IMG/VR virus record: IMGVR_UViG_3300015371_000008
Location: 25,221-89,220 of that record
Strand: one strand, 5' to 3'
DNA length: 64,000 bases
Source: a virus
The notes beneath the pieces are model-generated. The model had not been told where the DNA came from and did no database searches. It saw only the letters and a list, made by a program, of their open reading frames with translations. The position numbers and the translations under genes are program-made. Shown piece after piece: positions 53,480-61,679 of the stretch. Position 1 is the first letter of the stretch. Each line of letters starts with the position of its first letter.

Positions 53480-54107
53480 GGTGGGCGATGCGGGATATCG
53501 CCCGCAGCCGCTGCGCCAACGTCGGATGCTCCCCCCACAACCAGCCGACCAGCCGATACCACCGACTCAACGGCTCGTACGCCATCAGCGACCCCGCCGC
53601 CAACTCCGCGCCAGGCAAACCCAGACCGTTCAACAGCCGCACCGATTCGGCATCAGCGTCGAACTCGCCCCGCCGGAAACCCCACTTCAACGACAGTCGC
53701 GTAGCGACCCCGAACGCCAGGGCCAGGCCGCCGAGAAAGACGGCGACAACCCCATACGTCAACGCCGCTCCGAATGCCAGGGCGGCGTACGCCGCCATCG
53801 CAGGCAGTGTCCACTTGACGACCGCGAACCGGAACCCCTCACTGGGGGTGGGCCGCCGCAGATGCCGGAGTCGGTGGTGGGCCACTTCGTGCGCCAGGAC
53901 GCCGTAGAGCCGGTCGCGGTCGCCGGTGACCAGGGCGGCGCCCAGGACGATGCGGGGCCGTTCGCCCTTGTCGTCCGCTTCCGCCTGCGCGGTGTCGTCT
54001 AGGTAGTCGTCCACGTGCAGGGTCATGGGTGCCTGCTCCTGCAAGGCGACGACGATGGGGTCAAAATCCCAGCGGGACAGCAGCCGTTCGGGGGCACGGT
54101 TCAGCAT
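53460..54107 (-). CDS. M48-like membrane metalloprotease
   Basis: 215 aa. HEVAHHRLRH (HExxH, residues 73-77) with the third ligand probably in RRGEFDADAESVRLL. Two hydrophobic segments between them (LPAMAAYAALAFGAALTYGV; VAVFLGGLALAFGVATRL) give the HtpX-like topology. Membrane-associated protein degradation or host-surface processing is possible. Leader hairpin TGGCCG/CGGCCA directly upstream, promoter not evident. Confidence 0.8.
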   Translation of the reverse strand: MLNRAPERLLSRWDFDPIVVALQEQAPMTLHVDDYLDDTAQAEADDKGERPRIVLGAALVTGDRDRLYGVLAHEVAHHRLRHLRRPTPSEGFRFAVVKWTLPAMAAYAALAFGAALTYGVVAVFLGGLALAFGVATRLSLKWGFRRGEFDADAESVRLLNGLGLPGAELAAGSLMAYEPLSRWYRLVGWLWGEHPTLAQRLRAISRIAHLDDRTK

Positions 54108-54121
54108 GACGGTCTCCTCTG

Positions 54122-54142
54122 TGGCCGGTCGCTCAACGGCCA
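54122..54142 (-). promoter_or_regulatory. leader hairpin with GAGCGAC loop
   Basis: TGGCCG/CGGCCA six-bp perfect stem around TTGAGCGAC, before AGAGGAG of the protease gene. No box or tRNA-like element next to it. Confidence 0.6.
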
Positions 54143-54158
54143 GGGTCGAGATGAAGAA

Positions 54159-54187
54159 GGCCGGGGGTGGACTGGCCGCCCCCGGCC
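54159..54187 (-). terminator. terminator of the 107-aa gene
   Basis: 9-bp stem GGCCGGGGG/CCCCCGGCC followed by TTCTTC. Confidence 0.75.
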
Positions 54188-54222
54188 GGTTGGGGATGAT
54201 GTAGCCGGTTGGGGATGATGTA
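54185..54222. repeat. 19-bp tandem duplication
   Basis: GCCGGTTGGGGATGATGTA occurs twice in a row between the stop of the 107-aa gene and its terminator. Confidence 0.85.
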
Positions 54223-54546
54223 TCAGCCCAGCCAAACCTTGCCGTCCATCAGGACGGCTTCACGGCCGGTGTCCTTGACGAAACCGGCGGCCTCGTCCTC
54301 GGTGACGTAGGCCCACCCGTTCTTCCACTGGTGCTCCAGGGTGTAGTTGGAGTGGCCGCGCTCGCAGAAGGAGTTGCCCTCCGTGTCGTACCAGGCGTGG
54401 GCGCGGCATTCGACGATGACCTTCTGGCCGTCTTCGTCGTAGGTGTGGGTGTCCATGAGGTCGGGGCAGTTGCCCACGGCCTGCTGGTAGCACTTGCGAA
54501 CGAGGTCGATCTTCTCGGTCTGGGTGCCGCAGTTGCCGCAGATCAT
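54223..54546 (-). CDS. zinc-ribbon protein
   Basis: 107 aa. MICGNCGTQTEKIDLVRKCY (CxxC), then CPDLMDTHTYDEDGQKVIVE and CRAHAWYDTEGNSFCERGHS. Repeated Cys/His groups. CAGGGAGCAAACG before ATG. Confidence 0.7.
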   Translation of the reverse strand: MICGNCGTQTEKIDLVRKCYQQAVGNCPDLMDTHTYDEDGQKVIVECRAHAWYDTEGNSFCERGHSNYTLEHQWKNGWAYVTEDEAAGFVKDTGREAVLMDGKVWLG

Positions 54547-54585
54547 CGTTTGCTCCCTGGTCGTTGGTCGCTCTCAACACAACCA

Positions 54586-54613
54586 ACAGTACACCCATTT
54601 AGCGTCACGTCAA
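54586..54613 (-). promoter_or_regulatory. promoter with operator box
   Basis: -35 TTGACG, 16-bp spacer with GCTAAATGGGTGTAC (54589-54603), -10 TACTGT. Leader hairpin GTTG/CAAC around AGAGCGAC. Confidence 0.8.
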
Positions 54614-54634
54614 GGACGATGGGACCGCCCGCGT

Positions 54635-54739
54635 TCAGTTGGCGTTGTAGTAGGAGCCGGTGTAGGCGTGGGCGGAATAGCCCTGCTCGACCTTCTCCAG
54701 GTGGGCTTCCTGCGTAGCCGCTCCACACTTGCATTCCAT
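54635..54739 (-). CDS. 34-aa Cys protein
   Basis: MECKCGAATQEAHLEKVEQG then YSAHAYTGSYYNAN. CxC pair. AAAGGTCGAG before ATG. Confidence 0.5.
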   Translation of the reverse strand: MECKCGAATQEAHLEKVEQGYSAHAYTGSYYNAN

Positions 54740-54774
54740 GATCTCGACCTTTCGATTGATTGGGTTGCTCTGAA

Positions 54775-54799
54775 GCCCGACCCCAGTGCGGGGCCGGGC
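54775..54799 (-). terminator. hairpin before the 34-aa gene
   Basis: 10-bp stem GCCCGGCCCC/GGGGTCGGGC, GCACT loop, then TTCAGAGCAACCC, a decayed GAGCGAC leader. Confidence 0.65.
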
Positions 54800-54810
54800 C
54801 GGGTTGGGGG

Positions 54811-55185
54811 CTACGCCCACGCCACCGACATACTGCGGCCCTGGGCCCAGGTGGCGATGTCCTGGAGGACGTCCAGCCGGGCGGCCAGGTAGCCGGGCTC
54901 GACGCCGCACTCGATCCACACCATGCCGCCGCTGCCGGTGTCCTCCACCGTGGGGCGGCCGTGGGCGTCGTCGGTAGCGACGTCCAGCATGCCCTGGGCG
55001 ATGAGGATGCGGCCCAGGAAGTCCTGGGCGTCCACCACGCCCCCGTAGTAGTCGTCCTCGTGCGTGAAGCCGAGCAGGGCCAGGAGGCGGGCGGCGTTGG
55101 CGTTGGCCATGTTCAGCTCGGGGCTGTCGTCGGCGGTGGCGTAGTAGGTGCCGTGGTTGGCGGCGGCGCTGAAGGTGATCGACAT
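54811..55185 (-). CDS. hypothetical protein
   Basis: 124 aa, MSITFSAAANHGTYYATADD, NMANANAARLLALLGFTHED; FLGRILIAQGMLD. The order fits a small conserved actinophage protein of unknown function (N.AR.L..LG). Leader hairpin GGGTGT.CGG/CCGACACCC around AAAGAGCGA. Confidence 0.7.
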   Translation of the reverse strand: MSITFSAAANHGTYYATADDSPELNMANANAARLLALLGFTHEDDYYGGVVDAQDFLGRILIAQGMLDVATDDAHGRPTVEDTGSGGMVWIECGVEPGYLAARLDVLQDIATWAQGRSMSVAWA

Positions 55186-55228
55186 CGGGGCTCCTGGGGG
55201 TGTCGGTCGCTCTTTCCGAACACCCGCC

Positions 55229-55258
55229 AATGTACAACCATTTAGCGCGTGACGTCAA
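55229..55258 (-). promoter_or_regulatory. promoter with operator box, leftward of a divergent pair
   Basis: -35 TTGACG, 18-bp spacer with GCTAAATGGTTGTAC (55232-55246), -10 TACATT. Confidence 0.85.
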
Positions 55259-55294
55259 CGCGGAATCTGGAAGGAAATCGGCCGAGCCATCCGC

Positions 55295-55324
55295 TTGCCA
55301 GGCGACGCTAAATGAACGTACATT
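55295..55324 (+). promoter_or_regulatory. promoter with operator box, rightward of the divergent pair
   Basis: -35 TTGCCA, 18-bp spacer with GCTAAATGAACGTAC (55307-55321), -10 TACATT. Leader has GGAGCGACAACG then AGGAG. Confidence 0.85.
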
Positions 55325-55356
55325 GGCGGGTGGAGCGACAACGACAGGAGAACACC

Positions 55357-55659
55357 GTGGACCGCAGGCGCTACAACCACAGCGACCGACCCACCCCACA
55401 GGAACTCGCCGCCCACCGGCGGGCCGCCAAAGTCCAGGCGGAAGCGGCCCGGCACGGCCACGACGACGCCGCCGCTCAGCGGGCCCGGAGCATCCAGAAC
55501 GCCCGCGAGCTGCGTGACCAGATGGCCCAGACGTTCGCCACGCACCTGGGAACACTGGAGGAGATCTTTGAGAAAGAGGTCGCGAAGATCCGCGCCCAGG
55601 GGCCGGTCGGCTGCACCTGCACCTGGCCCGAATGCGTTACGAGCCGCGCGAACCTCTGA
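55357..55659 (+). CDS. helical protein with C-terminal CxC motif
   Basis: 100 aa from a GTG that follows AGGAGAACACC. VDRRRYNHSDRPTPQELAAH, a helix-rich middle (QNARELRDQMAQTFATHLGT), and the end GCTCTWPECVTSRANL. First rightward gene. Confidence 0.65.
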   Translation: MDRRRYNHSDRPTPQELAAHRRAAKVQAEAARHGHDDAAAQRARSIQNARELRDQMAQTFATHLGTLEEIFEKEVAKIRAQGPVGCTCTWPECVTSRANL

Positions 55660-55665
55660 CAACCC

Positions 55666-55690
55666 GCCGGGCCGGTGGACCCGGCCCGGC
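55666..55690 (+). terminator. intercistronic hairpin
   Basis: 8-bp stem GCCGGGCC/GGCCCGGC, 9-nt loop, right after the stop of the preceding gene. No T-run; may attenuate. Confidence 0.55.
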
Positions 55691-55711
55691 CCAACCCACA
55701 AGGAGAAGATC

Positions 55712-55873
55712 ATGGGTTACCTATTCACACTCGCCGGGTCCATCCTGACGCTCGTCGGCGTCACCGTCTGGACGATTACCGGCGAGCCCACCTCCACCGT
55801 GTTCGCGGGCGGGATCGTCTGCCTGCTCGGACTGGCCATGAGGATCAGGGAGAACAGGGGGAACGGACGATGA
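55712..55873 (+). CDS. small membrane protein
   Basis: 53 aa, two hydrophobic spans (FTLAGSILTLVGVTVWTI and STVFAGGIVCLLGLAM). AAGGAGAAGATC before ATG; ATGA overlap downstream. Confidence 0.65.
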   Translation: MGYLFTLAGSILTLVGVTVWTITGEPTSTVFAGGIVCLLGLAMRIRENRGNGR

Positions 55874-56448
55874 AGCGCATCCCGAACTGGAAGACATGGC
55901 CGGATCAGATATTCGCCTGCCCCGCCGGTGCCGTCGTCGGCGGCACGGCCGCCGCCGTCTTCGGTGACGTCATCGCCGAGGGGAACCTGCTGGTACGCAT
56001 CCTGGTGATCTGGGGGATCATCGGCGTCGCGATGATCCCCGGCGTGTTCATCTCCGCCCTGCTGCACCACCTGCGCCGACCGCTGCACCGGCGGCGACTA
56101 CGCGACCTGCCCCTGGTTCGGCGGGCGCATGAGCGGCTGCGACGACTGGGGGACGCTGTGGCCCGCAACGACAGGCCCGCGACTCCTGACACACCGCCGC
56201 AGCGGACAGGAGAGGCATCCGGCGAGATCTACTCGCGGGCGGAGGGCGAGATGCTTGCCCTGATGTTCGTTTGGTGCGGCCTGGTGTTGTCGGTGGCGCT
56301 GGGGGAGTTCGCCTGGTTGCTGGTGACCAAGACGTTGCAGGGGGCGGTCTTGGCGGGCGCTGGGGCGTCGCTGGGGGCGGTGGGCCTGGTCGTAGCGGGT
56401 GTTGCCGGTTCGGTCGTGTGGGTGATGAAGCGGACCCGCCGCCGCTGA
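55870..56448 (+). CDS. multi-span membrane protein
   Basis: 192 aa. Two spans near residues 15-65, a charged cytoplasmic-type loop (HLRRPLHRRRLRDLPLVRRA), then two more spans at the end (LALMFVWCGLVLSVALGEFA). Function unknown. Confidence 0.65.
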   Translation: MKRIPNWKTWPDQIFACPAGAVVGGTAAAVFGDVIAEGNLLVRILVIWGIIGVAMIPGVFISALLHHLRRPLHRRRLRDLPLVRRAHERLRRLGDAVARNDRPATPDTPPQRTGEASGEIYSRAEGEMLALMFVWCGLVLSVALGEFAWLLVTKTLQGAVLAGAGASLGAVGLVVAGVAGSVVWVMKRTRRR

Positions 56449-56469
56449 GGATTTTTCTGGGGAACCCCC

Positions 56470-56497
56470 TTGACCACGCGCTAAATGGATGTATATT
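56470..56497 (+). promoter_or_regulatory. promoter with operator box
   Basis: -35 TTGACC, 16-bp spacer with GCTAAATGGATGTAT (56480-56494), -10 TATATT, the best -10 in the window. Leader hairpin GGTGTTG/CAACACC around AGAGCGACA at 56502-56524. Confidence 0.85.
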
Positions 56498-56537
56498 CAG
56501 AGGTGTTGAGAGCGACACAACACCACAGGAGCAGATC

Positions 56538-57089
56538 ATGACCAGCACCACCGCCACCGCCCAGTCCGCCTGCACCAGCGTCATCAACGCCGCCGACTTC
56601 AGCAGCAACGTCAACGACAAGCAGCGCGACACCTGGACCGTCGGCACGCTCTACCACGTGGTCAAGGCCCTGGCCGGGCGCAAGGTCGCCATCACCACCG
56701 ACAAGCAGACCGGCCACACCGTCTTCAACGTCACCCTGGACCGCGCCTACATCGGCCGGTGCCAGTTCCTGACCGTCAGCTACGACTACGGCAGCGGCGT
56801 CACCGTCACCGACCACTACGCGTGGCAGGTCGGCATGATCATGGTGATGCCGACCGACGAGCGGGAGAGCGTCAAGTGGGACGCCCTGGAGTCCTACCGC
56901 AAGCACTGCTCCGCCGCGATCGACATCGCCAAGGCGGAGCACGGCGAGACCCGGCAGTGGGGAAGCTGGAAGGCCACTGTCATCGACGGCCACACCGTGG
57001 ACGTCACCTACACCCCGTCCACCGGCAACGCCTACTTCGCCGACAAGTGGGGCGAGCGCGGCTACTGGAGGATCAGCGTCCAGGGCTGA
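56538..57089 (+). CDS. hypothetical protein
   Basis: 183 aa, MTSTTATAQSACTSVINAAD; beta-rich middle (RKVAITTDKQTGHTVFNVTL). Single-gene unit between its promoter and a bidirectional terminator. AGGAGCAGATC before ATG. Confidence 0.7.
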   Translation: MTSTTATAQSACTSVINAADFSSNVNDKQRDTWTVGTLYHVVKALAGRKVAITTDKQTGHTVFNVTLDRAYIGRCQFLTVSYDYGSGVTVTDHYAWQVGMIMVMPTDERESVKWDALESYRKHCSAAIDIAKAEHGETRQWGSWKATVIDGHTVDVTYTPSTGNAYFADKWGERGYWRISVQG

Positions 57090-57097
57090 CACCCGGG

Positions 57098-57140
57098 ACA
57101 TGACGAAGCCCCTGCCGAACCGGCGGGGGCTTCGTCATGT
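57098..57140. terminator. bidirectional terminator
   Basis: ACATGACGAAGCCCC.GCC/GGC.GGGGCTTCGTCATGT, about 18 bp, between two converging genes. The GntR stop codon lies in one arm. Confidence 0.85.
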
Positions 57141-57890
57141 GCGGGCGTAGGTTATGAATCGCGCCCCTGCCGCACTGTAGACGGAGTGGATCACCATGGC
57201 CTGGTCGGTGTCGTAGTCCAGGCGGCGGACGACCTCCACCACGCCGGTCGCTTCCGGCAGTTCCAGCCGTGCCTTCTCTCCTGGCGCCGGGTTGCGGAAG
57301 GTGAAGCTGTCGGCCGACCCGGTCATCCGACCGGTGGTTTCCATGAGGGCGTAGACGTCAAGTTCGTCGCTGGACGACATGAACGGGGTGTCCTTGACCA
57401 GGTCGTAGGGCGCATAGATGTCGGTCAGGTCTACCGGTTCGCCGTCGAGGCAGCGGACGGCGCTGCGGCAGGCCACCAGGGCGTCGTCGGCGACGTCGAG
57501 GAGGACGCCCAGGGTGGTCGCGCCGAGTGGGATGCCTGCTTGGTCGATGCGGACGGCGATGAGCTGCCGGGCCCGTTCGGCGCCTTCGGTGTCCGTCAGG
57601 GTCTGCCATGGGTCGGCGTAGGTGCCGTCGTCGGTGTTGATCAGTTGCCAGGTTCGGGCGGTCACTTCGCGGACGAAGTAGCCGCTCAGTCCGCGTTTCT
57701 CCACCACCAACGCGTTGATCAACACCTGTAGGGCGGCGCGGACGGTGGTCCGGGTCGTGGAGTATTCCGCGCTCAGCTCCGCCTCGGTGGGCAGGCGCCC
57801 GCCGGGGGGGATGTCCCGGTTGATGCGCTCGCGTAGGTCATCGGCGATGACCATGAAGACGGGCGCCTTCTTCTTCTTGTTGGTATCCAC
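57135..57890 (-). CDS. GntR-family regulator (KorA/KorSA-like)
   Basis: 251 aa from a GTG with GGAGGA 6 nt before it. N-terminal winged helix: VIADDLRERINRDIPPGGRL, PTEAELSAEYSTTRTTVRAA then LQVLINALVVEKRGLSGYFV. C-terminal UTRA-like ligand domain (DQAMVIHSVYSAAGARFI). Such GntR proteins repress transfer genes of actinobacterial plasmids and integrative elements. An inverted repeat lies directly upstream. An ATG at 57908 is possible but has no Shine-Dalgarno. Confidence 0.88.
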   Translation of the reverse strand: MDTNKKKKAPVFMVIADDLRERINRDIPPGGRLPTEAELSAEYSTTRTTVRAALQVLINALVVEKRGLSGYFVREVTARTWQLINTDDGTYADPWQTLTDTEGAERARQLIAVRIDQAGIPLGATTLGVLLDVADDALVACRSAVRCLDGEPVDLTDIYAPYDLVKDTPFMSSSDELDVYALMETTGRMTGSADSFTFRNPAPGEKARLELPEATGVVEVVRRLDYDTDQAMVIHSVYSAAGARFITYART

Positions 57891-57908
57891 AGGCATTCCT
57901 CCGAGCAT

Positions 57909-57972
57909 AGGTATAGACAGACTCTCAGACCTCTTGACATCAGCGCAATAGTCTGCTCCACTTTCTGTCTAT
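57909..57972. promoter_or_regulatory. GntR operator region with 11-bp inverted repeat
   Basis: GTATAGACAGA at 57909-57919 and TCTGTCTATAC at 57962-57972, 42 bp apart, flanking a TTGACA in the divergent gap between the regulator and the transfer-like genes. The low GC of this gap stands out. Likely autoregulation and control of the rightward genes. Confidence 0.7.
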
Positions 57973-58029
57973 ACAAAGAGAACCATGAAGACCATCAGTA
58001 CACGCCACACCATCCAAATCGGAGGCCAC

Positions 58030-58368
58030 ATGAAGTACGTGCCGCCCATCGCGGGCGCTCTGTTCTGCGTAGGCGCCCTGTACCTGATGGGCGTCCCGCT
58101 CTTCGGCCTCCTGCTCGCCCTGGCCGCCGGAGCCGCCCAGAACATCCCCGGCGAGTGGGGCGTCAGCCCCGACGAGCTGGTCTACGGGCTGCTGCTCTGC
58201 GTGCCGCCGCTCGTCACCCTGATCACCACCATGCGCATCCTCGGCAACATCACGCTGAACAGTCTGGCCGGAGGGCTGGCCGTTCCCGTGTTCGCCGGAA
58301 TGCACGCCGTGTCGGCGCTCCACGCGGGCGCCGTCCACATCTCCGGCCCCGACGACCCCGAGGAGTAA
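58030..58368 (+). CDS. membrane protein of the transfer-like operon
   Basis: 112 aa; four hydrophobic segments (PPIAGALFCVGALYLMGVPL, LLLALAAGAAQN, LLLCVPPLVTLITTM, LAVPVFAGMHAVSALHAG). ATG at 57985 is an in-frame alternative; the chosen one has GGAGG 5 nt before it. Position suggests a spread protein. Confidence 0.6.
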   Translation: MKYVPPIAGALFCVGALYLMGVPLFGLLLALAAGAAQNIPGEWGVSPDELVYGLLLCVPPLVTLITTMRILGNITLNSLAGGLAVPVFAGMHAVSALHAGAVHISGPDDPEE

Positions 58369-58371
58369 CCC

Positions 58372-58791
58372 ATGGCCGAACCCCAGCAGCGGCACTACGC
58401 GGAGATGCCGTTGAAGAGCAGCGAAGACTTCCGCGCCATCTGCGACAAGATCCGCCGGAGCTGCAACGCGCACGCCGACGCGATCCACTTCACCAGCCGC
58501 GTCGTGGCGGCCAAGTTGAAGAAGTTCGAGAAGAAGATGGCCGACCAGCGGCGTGCCGAGCTGAAGGCTCAGGGCGCTAAGAAGGCGGAGATCTGGAAGG
58601 TTCACGCCAACTACGCCCGCGCACGGTTCGTCGCGGGCGGCCTGAAGCGGGTGGCGCGTCTTCAGCGGACCGCCGCCAAGCTGACCGACCGGGCCTGGCG
58701 CCGCTTCTTGCGCAAGTACGGCGACGAAATCCTCGGCAACGGCGCCAAGGTGCTCGACCACCAGCCGCGCCCGACGCGGCGCTCGGCCTGA
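58372..58791 (+). CDS. basic helical protein
   Basis: 139 aa, very basic second half (AKLKKFEKKMADQRRAELKA; LKRVARLQRTAAKLTDRAWR). Probably nucleic-acid-binding. Between a membrane protein gene and the translocase gene. Confidence 0.6.
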   Translation: MAEPQQRHYAEMPLKSSEDFRAICDKIRRSCNAHADAIHFTSRVVAAKLKKFEKKMADQRRAELKAQGAKKAEIWKVHANYARARFVAGGLKRVARLQRTAAKLTDRAWRRFLRKYGDEILGNGAKVLDHQPRPTRRSA

Positions 58792-58828
58792 CCCCCAGAT
58801 CACTCACTCAATCAGAAAGGAGGTCCAC

Positions 58829-61594
58829 ATGACGATCAAGCACGCGGTAGCGACGGCGGTGACCGCCGACGGTGAGCACGTGAAGGCCCCCAAATGGCTG
58901 CGTCACGTGGCGCCCTGGTTCCTCGGGCTCGTCGTCATGCCGCTCGTGATCTGGTGGTTCAGGTCCATGTGGGTGGGCGACCTCGCTCTGTACGTGGCCG
59001 CGTTCATGCTGCTCGTGGTGGGCGCCGGACTGACGGGGGTGTCCTACCACCGCAGTCACGCACGCAGTTCGTGGCAGGCGAAGTGGGCCGGGCCCGCCTA
59101 CACGGCCGTACCCATGGGTTTCCTGACGCTCGCGACCCTCACCGGATTGGGCCCCATTCCAGACGGGATCATGTTCGTGGTGTGGCTGATCGGCACCCTC
59201 GGCAGTTGCCTGGCCTGGAACCTGTACTTTGCCAAGCGGTCGGAGGGGGAGGTCACCTACGACCTGCCGAAGACGAAGGTGGACAGGAAGGCGATCACGG
59301 CGGCGGCTCTGGCCACCGCCCTGCCACCGGGCAGCGGCCCGGCGGCTCTGCCCGACGTGGATGGTGAGGTCATCTCCGACACCACGGAGACGACTCCCAT
59401 GCACCCGGAAGTGGCCAAGGCGCTGGCGAAGGTCAACGCTGAGAAGGCGTTGATGGAGGCGCGGGCGGCGGCGGCGGCGGCGGACGCCAACGCCCGGCGC
59501 GTCGTCGGCGGGTGGCGGGAGCTGGTCGGCTTCGACCCGGCCAGTCAGCGGGCGACGGGTCCGCTGAGGTTCATGCACTCCAGCGCGTTGAAGGTCACCC
59601 GTAACGAGCCGTACTGCACGGAGCTGCGGTTGCGGCTGGGTGACGGCATCGAGCCGGAAGCGCTGGACAACGCACGCGGCAAGCTGGCCGCGAAGTTCCG
59701 GGTCGGCAAGCCTGACGTCCGGATCATCCCCAACAAGAAGGACCACGGTGACGTCCGGCTGCGGGTGGTCTGGTTCAACCCGCTGGAGGAGACCGTCCAC
59801 TGGCAGGGGCCGCGCCACCCCGGCATCTGGTGGGGCAGTGAGCCGATCGTCTTCGCCAAGCGTGAGGACAACACCGACGGCCGCCTGCTGCTGCCCAGCA
59901 ATAAGAAGCACGGTAAGCCCAACTCCAGCCACGTCCTGGTGGAAGGGGTCAACGGAGCGGGCAAGTCGGAATCGATGCTGGTGGTCGCCGGTGAGGGCTG
60001 CTCCCAGCAGGGTGTGTGCTTCTTCGGGATCGACGTCGGCAAGGTGTTGCAGACGTTCGGGCCGATCATGCCCGCGATCGACTGGATGGCCACGGACAAG
60101 GTCGCGGCCAAGATGATGATCAAGGCGATCATCGAGGCCGGTCTCCAGTCACGCGGCGCCCTGTTCGGCCGCCTGGGGGCTAAGGAGTGGTCTCCGGAGC
60201 TGGCCCAGAAGTACGGCATCCCCTACATCGTGATCTTCATCGAAGAGGGCGGCCTGATCTTCGAAACGCTCGGCCGCGACATCACCAAGGTCCTGATGCT
60301 GGCCCGCTCCCTGGGCGTCTGCATCTGGGGATCCATCCAGCGCGCCCAGCACGAAAACATGGACACCAACGCGCGGGCCCAGTTCACCGAGGTCATGACG
60401 TTCGGCATGACGTCCGACGACGACGTGTTCGGCATGCCGGAGTGGCTGATGGACATGGGCGCCTCCCCGGAACAGTGGGGAAGCAGCCTGCCCGGCATGC
60501 ACTACCACCACACCCCACTCCTGGCCCGCGACGACCAGTCCACGCCACAGCGGTCCATGCTGACCGACGCGACCATGCTGCGGCAGGTCACCGAGCGGTA
60601 CGGGCCGAACATGATGCAGCCGGAGCAGACGTTCGTGAACGCGATCAACGGCTTCCGGTACAAGACCAAGGGCGAAGACGAGATCACCGACCTGTACGAC
60701 CGCCGGGAGACCGGCATGGACGTGGAGCGGCGACTGAAGGCCGCCGGTGGCATCGCCCTGGACGACCGCGAAACGGTCGAGGCGATCACCGACGCCGCGC
60801 CGGAGCAGGCCGGAGCCGAGGTCCAGCAGGAGGAGGCGCGGGAGCGCGCCGCCGGGCTGGTGCCGCCGATGCGTGAACGGGAGTCGGTCACCCTAACACG
60901 GCGCAACCCGTACGACACCGCACCTGCGGCGCCGCAGCCCCGGCCGGAGGAGGACGACCCCGACCTGATCGGGCCGGAAGAGGAAGAAGAAGAGCGCGCC
61001 CGGCAAGCAGCCCTGGCCGCTGAAGACGACGACGAGGCGGAGATCGTCCACGTCGGAAAGGAGCTGGTCTACATGCCAGGAAGAAACGGACAGCCCGACC
61101 GGATCATTGACGGTGACGGCGAAGAGCTGGAACTGGACGACGACTTCGAGGACGACGGCGACGACGAGGACGACGACATCGAGATCGACGACGGCCTCGA
61201 AGGTGACGACGAGGAGGGGTTCGCCGACGACGACCACGCGGCCACGTCAGTTCCGCAGCACGCGTCCCAGATCTTGTGGTTCGACGATGACGACGATGAG
61301 GAGTTCCATGAGCCGCCGGTCAGCCGGGAGGAGGCGCGGCGCAACCTGCTGCGCATCCTGGCGGGTGACGGCCCCGGCCACGTGTTCCAGACCGGCGACT
61401 ACTACGACCACCCTGAGTTGCCGTATGTGGATCGGGCCAAGTCGTGGATCCGCCAGGAGATCATCAACTTCGCGGAGGCGGGCGTCTACGTCGAGCTGGT
61501 CAACGAGCCGGGGTCGGACGACGACGGCAAGTACCGCACCACGGAGATGATCCGGAAGGTGCCGCGCCCGGCCCCGCTGGCGGTCGTTTCGTAA
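58829..61594 (+). CDS. FtsK/TraB-like DNA translocase
   Basis: 921 aa. N-terminal membrane spans (WLRHVAPWFLGLVVMPLVIW; LALYVAAFMLLVVGAGLTGV; PMGFLTLATLTGLGPIPDG), then Walker A VNGAGKSESMLVVAGEG near residue 373 and Walker B IPYIVIFIEEGG near 465. A very acidic stretch (about residues 710-800, repeated DDD/EEE) precedes a C-terminal winged-helix-like end. The family moves double-stranded DNA in cell division or in actinobacterial plasmid transfer (TraB). The KorA-like regulator and DUF2637 gene favour the transfer reading. AAAGGAGGTCC before ATG. Confidence 0.9.
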   Translation: MTIKHAVATAVTADGEHVKAPKWLRHVAPWFLGLVVMPLVIWWFRSMWVGDLALYVAAFMLLVVGAGLTGVSYHRSHARSSWQAKWAGPAYTAVPMGFLTLATLTGLGPIPDGIMFVVWLIGTLGSCLAWNLYFAKRSEGEVTYDLPKTKVDRKAITAAALATALPPGSGPAALPDVDGEVISDTTETTPMHPEVAKALAKVNAEKALMEARAAAAAADANARRVVGGWRELVGFDPASQRATGPLRFMHSSALKVTRNEPYCTELRLRLGDGIEPEALDNARGKLAAKFRVGKPDVRIIPNKKDHGDVRLRVVWFNPLEETVHWQGPRHPGIWWGSEPIVFAKREDNTDGRLLLPSNKKHGKPNSSHVLVEGVNGAGKSESMLVVAGEGCSQQGVCFFGIDVGKVLQTFGPIMPAIDWMATDKVAAKMMIKAIIEAGLQSRGALFGRLGAKEWSPELAQKYGIPYIVIFIEEGGLIFETLGRDITKVLMLARSLGVCIWGSIQRAQHENMDTNARAQFTEVMTFGMTSDDDVFGMPEWLMDMGASPEQWGSSLPGMHYHHTPLLARDDQSTPQRSMLTDATMLRQVTERYGPNMMQPEQTFVNAINGFRYKTKGEDEITDLYDRRETGMDVERRLKAAGGIALDDRETVEAITDAAPEQAGAEVQQEEARERAAGLVPPMRERESVTLTRRNPYDTAPAAPQPRPEEDDPDLIGPEEEEEERARQAALAAEDDDEAEIVHVGKELVYMPGRNGQPDRIIDGDGEELELDDDFEDDGDDEDDDIEIDDGLEGDDEEGFADDDHAATSVPQHASQILWFDDDDDEEFHEPPVSREEARRNLLRILAGDGPGHVFQTGDYYDHPELPYVDRAKSWIRQEIINFAEAGVYVELVNEPGSDDDGKYRTTEMIRKVPRPAPLAVVS

Positions 61595-61679
61595 CTGTGC
61601 GTGTTCGCGCGCACGGTGATGTCCGCAACGAGTGGCCGGATGGGTCGTGGTTCTCTCCTTTTCCTGGTGGAGGGCCCTT

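Noticed and set aside
57932-57960. TTGACA at 57932-57937 as a rightward sigma-70 promoter
   Set aside because: No acceptable -10 at 16-19 bp (TCCACT); kept only as part of the operator region.
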